From an uncultured Bacteroidia bacterium (lineage in GTDB: Bacteria; Bacteroidota; Bacteroidia; Bacteroidales; F082), in assembly GCA_902767725.1 (NCBI GenBank), contig CACXIM010000036.1, positions 1 to 52,670 of the forward strand: DNA of 52,670 nucleotides, in the 5' to 3' direction. Positions 25,256 through 32,096 of the stretch are shown here, one piece after another (position 1 is the stretch's first letter; each line of letters begins with the position of its first letter). The translations under genes were made by a program, and so were the position numbers. The notes beneath the pieces were generated by a model that made no database searches, was not told where the DNA came from, and worked only from the letters and a program-made list of their open reading frames with translations.

Positions 25256-26542
25256 ATGAAAACCAAAGTCTTCCTGTTTGTCCTGTTGGCTTTTGCCTTT
25301 CCTTTTGGAGCAATTGCCCAATTTGTGCATCCTCCCATTGGCAAAACCGTATCGTCGGAAGATGGCGCATTTACCATTACCTTGGTGGGGAAAAAGCAGC
25401 AATATTCCGCCACCGAAAAAGACACTTGGGACACGGACGTCCGTTCGCCCAAGTCGGTCAATATCCATCCTAAGGGGACAAAGTATTACGTCAATTCCTT
25501 GGAAGCCTGCAAGACGGTGGTCTATGAGGCGGGCAGCAACAATAAACTGAAGGTTATCCTTCATAAGTTTTCGGAAGCTGATTCGGCCTTGTGGAGCAAG
25601 CCTTCGGGGTTGTTTGAGTTTACGCATTACAAGAAAAACCTCAATAATTTCATGGGGAAGCCTGTCGAGAGTGCTTTCTCGCATGAAGGACGTTACCTTT
25701 GGATACCTTATTACCGTCGTAGCTATGACATCAATGCCCAAGACCCTTCGGCGGTGGCCATTATCGATACGGAGACGGATAGCATCATCCGCTTGATGGA
25801 AACCGGTCCGCTGCCCAAGATGATTGCGGTTTCGCCCGACAACAGGTATGTCGCCATCACGCATTGGGGCAACAATACCGTGGGTATCATTGATATTATG
25901 AGCGACTCACCAGAGAAATGGCATTATGTTTCGTGCATCGAGGTAGGGAAGAAGTTAACCTTGAATTTCAGCCTCACCCATTCCGTCGACCGCGATGTGA
26001 ATAGCGGACTGTGCTTGCGCGGTACGGTGTTTACCAAAGACAGCCGTTACCTTTTGGTTGGATGCATGGGTGGCAATGGCGGTATCGCTGTGATCGACGT
26101 GCCCAATGCCAATTATCTTGGCACCGTGTATGGCATGATGACGAATCTGCGCCATCTGGTCATTCGAGGCGGTTACTTGTATCTGAGCATCAATAAGTTC
26201 GGCTATGTACAACGCATCCCGTTGAAAGACTTTATGCGGGTTGCCACTCAGATGGAGAACAAGAAAGCCACCATTAATGGATGGGAGAATTGCAAGGTCG
26301 GCTCTGGCACCCGAACGATTGAAATCACGCCCAATGGACGTTATGTTGTGGCGGCCTGCAACTCGAGCAACTGCCTTTCTATTGTAGACACCAAAACGAT
26401 GAAAAACATCGCCACCATTCCCGCCGATTCGTTCCCTGTCGGGCTCGACATCTCCAAGGACGGCAAGTATGTCTACACCACCTCCCAAGGCCACTCGGGC
26501 CACGGTGGCAACTGCGTCGACATCTATCGGATGGATTATTGA
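25256..26542 (+). CDS. Secreted YVTN-type beta-propeller protein
   Basis: 428 residues from MKTKVFLFVLL with a signal peptide ending AIAQ. Blades carry the propeller pattern: KSVNIHPKGTKYYVNSL, KMIAVSPDNRYVAITHW, VFTKDSRYLLVGCM, IEITPNGRYVVAACN and LDISKDGKYVYTTS. Such proteins bind partners or ligands at the envelope. No enzyme motif is seen. It is coupled to the NlpC gene, so it may help place that hydrolase. Convergent with the amidohydrolase. Confidence 0.7.
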   Translation: MKTKVFLFVLLAFAFPFGAIAQFVHPPIGKTVSSEDGAFTITLVGKKQQYSATEKDTWDTDVRSPKSVNIHPKGTKYYVNSLEACKTVVYEAGSNNKLKVILHKFSEADSALWSKPSGLFEFTHYKKNLNNFMGKPVESAFSHEGRYLWIPYYRRSYDINAQDPSAVAIIDTETDSIIRLMETGPLPKMIAVSPDNRYVAITHWGNNTVGIIDIMSDSPEKWHYVSCIEVGKKLTLNFSLTHSVDRDVNSGLCLRGTVFTKDSRYLLVGCMGGNGGIAVIDVPNANYLGTVYGMMTNLRHLVIRGGYLYLSINKFGYVQRIPLKDFMRVATQMENKKATINGWENCKVGSGTRTIEITPNGRYVVAACNSSNCLSIVDTKTMKNIATIPADSFPVGLDISKDGKYVYTTSQGHSGHGGNCVDIYRMDY

Positions 26543-26570
26543 TCTTCCCTTTGTAAGGTTATTACATTAA

Positions 26571-28199
26571 TCAGTGAATGTGGCAGGTCTTGACCTTGGC
26601 CTTAGGGATTTCGTTTTCCGCTACCGTCATTAAGTCTTGGTCGAGGATAACGAAATCAGCGTCTTTCCCAACTTCAATACTCCCTTTGCGGTCTTCGAGG
26701 AAACAGCCTTTGGCCACCCAAATCGTGATGGAACGCAAGGCTTGCTCACGGGATAATGCATTCTCCATGTGGAATCCCTCGCCAGGCGTGCCGTCCAAGT
26801 GTTTGCGGGCCACGGCGGAATAGAAAGTATAAATGGGGCTGATGTCCTCGATGGGGAAGTCGGTGCCATTGATGACCCAGCCGTTTTGCTGTAGTAACTG
26901 CTGGTAAGCGTATGCGTTTTTGATTCGTTCGCCAAGACGCTCGTCTGCCCAGTCCATGTCGGAAGTGCAGTGCGTGGTCTGGATAGAGGGAATGACAGAG
27001 AATTCACCAAAGCGTTGAAAGTCTGCGTCAGCCACTGTTTGCGAGTGTTCGATGCGCCAGCGGAGGTCGTTTTGGCCTTTGAGGTATTCGGAATAGATGT
27101 CCAAAATGTGATGTACACCGCCGTCGCCGATGGCATGGCAACAAACTTGGTAACCAGCATTGTAGGCTTTCTGGCAGACGTGATGGTAGAACTCGTCGCT
27201 TTCAAGAATCAAGCCGTCGTTGGTTGGGTCGTCGGTGTAGGGCTCAAGCAGTTTCGCACCACGTGAGCCTAAGGCACCGTCGGCGTAGATTTTCACGCTG
27301 CGGACGGTGAGTCTTTCCTTGTCGATGACGCCTTGCCGCATGAAATGGTCCATCGTCTCGTCGTCAGGGTTGACCATCGCGTTGACGTGTATCTTGAGTT
27401 GACCAGCTTGTTGCAAACTGTCGATGAGTTCGATGGTGGTGATGTCTTGTCCTGCATCAGTGACGCTGGTCAGGCCAATCGCCATGCAGTTTTCTTGTGC
27501 CTTGAGTAGGGCTTGGATGCTTTGGGTGGTCTCCATCTTAGGCACTAACGTCTTGGCAGCGTCGGCGAGGTTGTCCAACAGCACACCCGTGCAACGACCG
27601 TCTTTGACGATGGCCATGCCGCCGTCTATCTTCGTGTTGGCATCGATGTTGGCCAGATCAAGTACTTCCTTAGAAACTAACACTGCATGACCATCCACGC
27701 GAGTCAACAGGACTTTCTTGTTTGGGAAGACTTCAGCAAGCATTTCGTTATTGGGGAACTCGGCTACTTCCCAGAGGTTTTGGTCCCAGCCGCGACCCAA
27801 AAGCCATTCGGCAGGGTAGAGGCTGTCGTGTACTTTGAGGCGTTCGATGACTTCGTCGTAGGAGCGGCAGCCTTTCAGGTCAGCCCAGCGGACAAGGTTC
27901 TCACCATAGCCCGTGAAGTGGCTATGTCCGTCCATGAAACCAGGATACACCGCGCAGCCTTGGGCGTCGATGGTTTCGTTGGCGGCGTATCGACGCATGA
28001 TGCTCTCTTCGTCGCCGACGGCAACGAATTTACCGTCTTTCACGGCAAAGGCTTGGACTTTGGAGAAGTCGTCGTCGACGGTGTAAATATTGCCATTGTG
28101 GACGATAAGGTCGACGGGCGTTTTTGGGTTGCAGGCGGTCATAAAGGTCAGAATTGTGGCGATGAATGCTAAAGCAATTTGTTTTGTATGTGTTTTCAT
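26571..28199 (-). CDS. YtcJ-like metal-dependent amidohydrolase lipoprotein
   Basis: 542 residues. Lipobox FMTAC near residue 23. Amidohydrolase motifs in order: VYPGFMDGHSHF (metal HxH), GALGSRGAKL, CCHAIGDGGV, RIEHSQTV, NGTDFPIEDISP and GKDADFVILDQD. The family hydrolyses amides such as formamides or exoenzyme substrates; the real substrate is unknown. Probably periplasmic and lipid-anchored. Single gene with its own promoter. Confidence 0.85.
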   Translation of the reverse strand: MKTHTKQIALAFIATILTFMTACNPKTPVDLIVHNGNIYTVDDDFSKVQAFAVKDGKFVAVGDEESIMRRYAANETIDAQGCAVYPGFMDGHSHFTGYGENLVRWADLKGCRSYDEVIERLKVHDSLYPAEWLLGRGWDQNLWEVAEFPNNEMLAEVFPNKKVLLTRVDGHAVLVSKEVLDLANIDANTKIDGGMAIVKDGRCTGVLLDNLADAAKTLVPKMETTQSIQALLKAQENCMAIGLTSVTDAGQDITTIELIDSLQQAGQLKIHVNAMVNPDDETMDHFMRQGVIDKERLTVRSVKIYADGALGSRGAKLLEPYTDDPTNDGLILESDEFYHHVCQKAYNAGYQVCCHAIGDGGVHHILDIYSEYLKGQNDLRWRIEHSQTVADADFQRFGEFSVIPSIQTTHCTSDMDWADERLGERIKNAYAYQQLLQQNGWVINGTDFPIEDISPIYTFYSAVARKHLDGTPGEGFHMENALSREQALRSITIWVAKGCFLEDRKGSIEVGKDADFVILDQDLMTVAENEIPKAKVKTCHIH

Positions 28200-28224
28200 G
28201 TTTTGTTGTCTCTGGATTGGGCGA

Positions 28225-28232
28225 CAAAAGTA
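28225..28232 (-). promoter_or_regulatory. -7 element of the amidohydrolase
   Basis: Minus-strand TACTTTTG, 25 nt before the ATG. Confidence 0.4.
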
Positions 28233-28244
28233 AGGAAAACCTCG

Positions 28245-28790
28245 TTACAACCATTCCACTTTTCCACTTTGGAGATCGTAGAAAGCCGCAACGACTTTGG
28301 CGCCAACATGATGGACGATTTCATCTTCTTCAATCAGTTGTGCCATCTTTCGGGCATGTCGTTTCGCATTGTCGTCGATGCAGCAGTTTGTTTCAATAGA
28401 AGGTTTGATGCGTTTGGCTAGGTTGGCGATATGGCCGGGCAAGTCACCACCTTGACAGGTCGCTGTGACCGCACCGCAAGATGCGTGTCCCATGACGACC
28501 ACCAAAGGCGTCTCCAGATGCTCAACGGCATATTCTATGGAGCCAAGGACTTCCTCGTCCACTATGTTGCCAGCGTTGCGGATGACAAAGAGGTCGCCGA
28601 GCTTTTGGTCAAAGATGATTTCGGGCGCCACGCGGCTGTCGGAGCAGCAGAGGACCACGGCGAAAGGGTGTTGGCCTTCGCAGAGTTTCTTTCGGTCTTC
28701 GATGTACGAGTCTTTATCGGACAATGTTCCCGTAACAAAGCGTTCGTTGCCTTCTTTGAGAGTTTGGAAAGCGGATTCAAACTGTTCCAT
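28245..28790 (-). CDS. Beta-class carbonic anhydrase
   Basis: 181 residues from MEQFESAFQT. Zinc site: Cys49, with the Asp-Arg pair of CSDSR just after it, then His102 and Cys105 in MGHASCGAV. The family hydrates CO2 to bicarbonate in the cytosol, supplying carboxylases. Length and motifs are normal. Its stop lies close to the promoter of the amidohydrolase downstream. Confidence 0.9.
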   Translation of the reverse strand: MEQFESAFQTLKEGNERFVTGTLSDKDSYIEDRKKLCEGQHPFAVVLCCSDSRVAPEIIFDQKLGDLFVIRNAGNIVDEEVLGSIEYAVEHLETPLVVVMGHASCGAVTATCQGGDLPGHIANLAKRIKPSIETNCCIDDNAKRHARKMAQLIEEDEIVHHVGAKVVAAFYDLQSGKVEWL

Positions 28791-28851
28791 TTTCAAAGCG
28801 TATTTTCGGAATAAATCCTATTTGGTGTTGAAAGGTTTGTTTGATAAGCGT

Positions 28852-29049
28852 TTAAGGTTTCTTTAATGTTTGCTCGGGCTTGATCTCGGCTGATTTTATG
28901 TTTTGAGGTGAGATTTTCTCAGGAGGGCTCTTTGGCTTTCTGGTTTCTTTGTTAGGCCCGGGTTTGGTTCTTGTAGTAGCCAAGGTCGCATCGCAGCTTG
29001 TCATGCCAAAGAATGCGACTAATACAAGCAATGATAATAGTTTCTTCAT
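28852..29049 (-). CDS. Small Lys/Pro-rich lipoprotein
   Basis: 65 residues from MKKLLSLLVLVAF. Lipobox GMTSC (Cys at about 19). The mature 45 residues are low-complexity Lys, Pro, Glu and Thr (for example KSPPEKISPQNIKSAEIKPE). No family recognised. It is preceded by a -7 element at 29097-29090 and is separate from the carbonic anhydrase gene. Confidence 0.55.
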   Translation of the reverse strand: MKKLLSLLVLVAFFGMTSCDATLATTRTKPGPNKETRKPKSPPEKISPQNIKSAEIKPEQTLKKP

Positions 29050-29089
29050 CGTTCGGATTTTTTTGTAGGTATGCATGAATGAGACGATG

Positions 29090-29097
29090 CAAAAATA
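29090..29097 (-). promoter_or_regulatory. -7 element of the small lipoprotein
   Basis: Minus-strand TATTTTTG, 40 nt before the ATG at 29049. Confidence 0.4.
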
Positions 29098-29125
29098 TTA
29101 GCTTTATTCAACAAAAGCAAGTTTT

Positions 29126-29620
29126 TCACAAAATCTCTCGTGCAATCCATGCGCATGCCTCGGCATCGGCCAAAGCGTTATGGTGGTTGACCAAATTGTA
29201 GCCGCAGGCTGCCGCTACGGTGTGAAGTTGATGATTAGGTAGTAGCTTACCGAAGTGTTTACGTGAGGCGCGGCAGGTGCAGTAGAACTGGTAGTCGGGA
29301 TAATCCATCTGGTAGCAGCGCATCACGGCCTTGAGGCAACCTTCGTCGAAAGGACTGTTGTGCGCCACCAAAGGCAAGCCTTCGATAAGTGGCTCGATCT
29401 TCTGCCAGACGTAGGGAAACACGGGCGCATCTTCGGTGTCATCCTTGGTAATGCCATGGACAAGGGTGTTCCAATAGAGGTAATAATTGGGCTCAGGCTG
29501 AATAAGGGAATAGAATGAGTCCACGAACTCGCCTTCGCGAACAATGACCACACCCACGCTGCACACGCTAGTGCGTTCATTGTTGGCGGTTTCGAAGTCT
29601 ATGGCGGCGAAGGAGTTCAT
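29126..29620 (-). CDS. DEDD-family 3'-5' exonuclease (DnaQ/epsilon-like)
   Basis: 164 residues from MNSFAAIDFETANNERTSVC. ExoI (DFET: Asp8, Glu10), ExoII (AHNSPFDEG, Asp) and ExoIII (HHNALADAEACA, His and Asp) are all present. It trims single-strand DNA or RNA 3' ends; no polymerase or BRCT domain is attached. It overlaps the WYL regulator by 4 bp (ATGA), so it is the likely effector of that pair. It is the last gene of the island on the downstream side. Confidence 0.85.
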   Translation of the reverse strand: MNSFAAIDFETANNERTSVCSVGVVIVREGEFVDSFYSLIQPEPNYYLYWNTLVHGITKDDTEDAPVFPYVWQKIEPLIEGLPLVAHNSPFDEGCLKAVMRCYQMDYPDYQFYCTCRASRKHFGKLLPNHQLHTVAAACGYNLVNHHNALADAEACAWIAREIL

Positions 29621-30525
29621 TTCTTGCTGTAATTGTTCCACATCCGTTTTACCATGCCGGCCATTTCCTTTCGCAGCCAAAGCGGTTCCAGCACTTCAAG
29701 TGCATCGCCGTTCCAGAGGAGTTCTTGCTGGAAGTCGAAGGTGGGACGCACCTCGACGGAGAAGATGCTGTATTCGCCCGTGTGCACCAGCTCCTTTTGT
29801 GAAGGATGCAAAGGCAAGGAACGCAAGTAGTTGGCTTGGTCGGCGCTCACTTTCAGCTTAACGGTTTCGATGGGGCAATTCTCATCGCGAATGATCCCGA
29901 AACAACCTTTGAAATAGCTCTCAGGGCTGAATTTCTTGGGGTATTTGAAGGTCTCCTCCGACAGCTGGGCTTCTTGTACGCGATCCAAGGAATAGATTCG
30001 GATTTTATTTTCATATACACTGTCACCCACCATGTACCACCGCTGCCGGAACAGCTTCACGCAATAGGGCGCTACGGGAAATGTGTGCTCGCTTTCGCTC
30101 CAAAAGCCTTTATAGGTGATTTCAAGCAATCGGTTTTTCTTCATGGCTTCCATGACCGTGGCGAGGAAGTCTTGGCCTGAGGGGATGCTTTCCAAAAGGA
30201 TACGGTCGCTGAGCGACTTGTTTTCCAACAGCGTGTTGTTGACCGACATAGTGCTGAGCAGCCAGCGTTGCAGACCGTCGTCCTCAAGCACCTCGCGGTT
30301 CTCGATGTAATAGCGGTCGCCGTCGCTCTTGTCGCACATAATGACGAGGCCAAACATCTCTTCCACCGCATTTTTCCAAGTGTGGAACGTGCGGCGTGGA
30401 ATCTCCAGACCTTCGCTCAAATCGGTGTCGAGCCACCTGCGGTTGATTTCCTTCAGCGTGATTTTCTTGGCCTGGTAAAGCGTCTCTACAAGCCAGACGT
30501 ATTTGTTGATTTGGTTTTTGGACAT
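29617..30525 (-). CDS. WYL-domain transcriptional regulator
   Basis: 302 residues. An N-terminal winged helix (about 1-75, with LKEINRRWLDTDLSEGLEIPRRTFHTWK) is followed by a WYL domain (about 125-200: LLEITYKGFWSESEHTFPVAPYCVKLFRQRWYMVGD) and a WCX-like C-terminus. WYL proteins sense nucleic acid or nucleotide ligands and often repress phage-defence genes. Coupled to the exonuclease and placed at the end of a nuclease-rich island, it may regulate part of the island. Preceded by hairpin element H1 and a small open frame. Confidence 0.85.
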   Translation of the reverse strand: MSKNQINKYVWLVETLYQAKKITLKEINRRWLDTDLSEGLEIPRRTFHTWKNAVEEMFGLVIMCDKSDGDRYYIENREVLEDDGLQRWLLSTMSVNNTLLENKSLSDRILLESIPSGQDFLATVMEAMKKNRLLEITYKGFWSESEHTFPVAPYCVKLFRQRWYMVGDSVYENKIRIYSLDRVQEAQLSEETFKYPKKFSPESYFKGCFGIIRDENCPIETVKLKVSADQANYLRSLPLHPSQKELVHTGEYSIFSVEVRPTFDFQQELLWNGDALEVLEPLWLRKEMAGMVKRMWNNYSKK

Positions 30526-30530
30526 GGTTT

Positions 30531-30641
30531 TTAGTTTTTCTGATTGATAAGGTTTACCACCATTTTCACTATCCTTTTCCCTTCTGTTTGAACTTGTGCT
30601 ATTTTTGCACAGGTTGCCTCGCGCTCTAACTCTTCATCCAA
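30531..30641 (-). CDS. Possible 36-residue peptide in the WYL leader
   Basis: An open frame between promoter H1 and the WYL gene, from a TTG at 30641 to a TAA 5 nt before the WYL ATG. It reads LDEELEREATCAKIAQVQTE, then GKRIVKMVVNLINQKN: charged and helical-looking. No good ribosome site precedes the TTG and there is no ATG. The frame also contains a hairpin (30592-30614). It may be a leader peptide, a small protein or chance. Confidence 0.25.
   Translation of the reverse strand: MDEELEREATCAKIAQVQTEGKRIVKMVVNLINQKN
30592..30614 (-). other. Hairpin in the WYL leader resembling the H elements
   Basis: ACTTGTGC (30592-30599) pairs with GCACAGGT (30607-30614) around a 7-nt loop, with one G-T pair. 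The stem core TGTGC/GCACA is the same as in the H elements, but the TTTTGTTTTCTTTGC tail is missing. It could be a degraded copy or an attenuator for the WYL operon. Confidence 0.4.
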
Positions 30642-30655
30642 GGGATTGGTTTTAT

Positions 30656-30699
30656 GCGGCAAAGATAACAAAAAGATTGTGCCAAATTAATGCACAGGC
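30656..30699 (-). promoter_or_regulatory. H1: hairpin-promoter element
   Basis: Minus strand: GCCTGTGC (30699-30692), loop containing TTTGG, GCACAATC (30682-30675), then TTTTTGTTATCTTTGCCGC. TATCTTTG is a perfect -7 box and the loop TTTG can be the -33 box. The stop codon of the upstream gene (30687) lies inside the hairpin loop. Next gene: WYL, 131 nt away. Confidence 0.6.
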
Positions 30700-31115
30700 A
30701 AAACTTTTGTAAGCCAAACTCTTCTTTGAAAAGATTGGGCATACCCTGTCAGCTCTTTGCGAAGCTCAGGCTGCAACGAAGTGTACCGGATGCAGGCGGC
30801 AAGCCAATCAAGAATCACTTGACGATAAGCTTCATCTTTGTATTCGATGCGTGCGGAAGCCTCGCTTCGTTGGTCGTTGAGGATTAAACTAAGCCGATTG
30901 CCCCTATGCTCAACGGCAATGCTTCTTCCTTGGTTGTCAACAATCATCAAGTCGGGGCTTACTTGGGCGGATTCACAATCGAATGGGAATGGTCGTTTCT
31001 GTCGTATCACTTCATTGAGGAAAGCATACATGAAGACACGCCCCATTCCGTGCTCGTCCTCGTGACCGAGCAGACGGGCGATAGTGGCCGTGTCAATGGC
31101 TTTGCTGTGCTTCAT
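30687..31115 (-). CDS. Island gene of unknown function (142 aa)
   Basis: 142 residues from MKHSKAIDTATIARLLGHED at 31115; the start lies inside the end of the upstream gene (23-bp overlap). The N-terminus looks like a short helical DNA-binding segment ('TATIARLLGHEDEHGMGRVF'). The middle (about 60-95) has alternating strands, DLMIVDNQGRSIAVEHRGNRLSLILND. No family recognised. The final codons (encoding PVH) and the stop are made by the left arm of hairpin H1. Second gene of module M7. Confidence 0.5.
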   Translation of the reverse strand: MKHSKAIDTATIARLLGHEDEHGMGRVFMYAFLNEVIRQKRPFPFDCESAQVSPDLMIVDNQGRSIAVEHRGNRLSLILNDQRSEASARIEYKDEAYRQVILDWLAACIRYTSLQPELRKELTGYAQSFQRRVWLTKVLPVH

Positions 31116-31698
31116 TACGGAACTCAACTTTGATTTCGTAGTAAAAATCACGGCAATAGATGAAGTCAGTGATGGCAAAATCGGTGTGGTCGAACAGGTT
31201 GTGAAAGGCTTGTGTCAAGTGCAGGTCTTTGGTCAGCTCCTGGTCGAGGCCTTCGTTCCAGTTGGGCGGCGGACACTTCATACCGATGAATTCTTCAAAA
31301 TCGTTGGAATTAGGGTCGCCGTTCCCTCTCAATTGGAGAGGAAAGGCAACGCCGCCTTCATACAGCAGGTTCCATCCCGAATCCTGCAAAGCATTCCAAA
31401 GCTCTTGGCGGTCCTCACCCTGCACGGGGTGCATTGCCGGATAGTCATTGCTGAGGTAGCAGCAAGCCTCGACTTCCACATCTTCACCGAAGCCTTTGTT
31501 GGCTTCATACACGGCGTGGGCTTTGTCGAACATCTCGCGCAAGGCCTCCCGCATCGCGTCGTTGAAGGCTATGATGTCGGGCAACATCATTACTTGTTCG
31601 TGCTTCAACACCTTGCTCCAAAGCCCTTCAAACGACATGATGATTTGGTCTTCAAGTGCCTTTAAGGCATCGTCTTGTAATAAGTCTTTGATGTTCAT
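31093..31698 (-). CDS. Island gene of unknown function (201 aa)
   Basis: 201 residues from MNIKDLLQDDALKALEDQI at 31698, 21 nt after hairpin H2. Acidic helical N-terminal half (KVLKHEQVMMLPDIIAFNDA). The C-terminal half has MKCPPPNWNEGLDQELTKDL and a strand-rich end DFAITDFIYCRDFYYEIKVEF. No motif known to me. First gene of a two-gene module. Confidence 0.5.
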   Translation of the reverse strand: MNIKDLLQDDALKALEDQIIMSFEGLWSKVLKHEQVMMLPDIIAFNDAMREALREMFDKAHAVYEANKGFGEDVEVEACCYLSNDYPAMHPVQGEDRQELWNALQDSGWNLLYEGGVAFPLQLRGNGDPNSNDFEEFIGMKCPPPNWNEGLDQELTKDLHLTQAFHNLFDHTDFAITDFIYCRDFYYEIKVEFRNEAQQSH

Positions 31699-31718
31699 GG
31701 TGTTTTGTGTTGAAATTT

Positions 31719-31761
31719 GCTGCAAAGAAAACAAAAGCCTGTGCCGAATTGAAGCACAGGC
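31719..31761 (-). promoter_or_regulatory. H2: hairpin terminator-promoter element
   Basis: Minus strand: GCCTGTGC (31761-31754), loop TTCAATTCG, GCACAGGC (31744-31737), then TTTTGTTTTCTTTGCAGC. It is 17 nt after the stop of the gene at 31779 and 21 nt before the next start. Perfect 8-bp stem. Confidence 0.65.
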
Positions 31762-31778
31762 TTTGAGAGATTCACAGA

Positions 31779-32096
31779 TTATGAAAAAAATTGAGGATTT
31801 GGAACAAGCCTATGTCTTCTCAACTTTGACTCCAGAAATCTCATTTCCTCAACAATTTGGTCAACTTCCATCATATCGCTGGCATCTTTCCAATAATACC
31901 ACCAATCGTTGTTTGTAATTTTCTCATATCCATCAATGCTTAAATCGGCTACTTTATCCAACTTTTCTTTGGTAATCATGGTTTCTGGATTCTTTCTGAT
32001 ACCAATTTCAACATCAATCGGTTTTCCTTCATTTTTTCTTGCATCCCATTCACAGCATACAAAGTAATCACTTATTTCAATCCCACTCCTATCCAT
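31779..32096 (-). CDS. Small partner of the DUF262-HNH gene (105 aa), unknown
   Basis: 105 residues from MDRSGIEISDYFVCCEWDAR at 32096, overlapping the end of the DUF262 gene by 25 bp. Charged, one domain, with a cluster of Trp (NNDWWYYWKDASDMM) and a helical end. No known family. The overlap indicates translational coupling, so it is probably part of the same complex or its immunity/control partner. Confidence 0.55.
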   Translation of the reverse strand: MDRSGIEISDYFVCCEWDARKNEGKPIDVEIGIRKNPETMITKEKLDKVADLSIDGYEKITNNDWWYYWKDASDMMEVDQIVEEMRFLESKLRRHRLVPNPQFFS

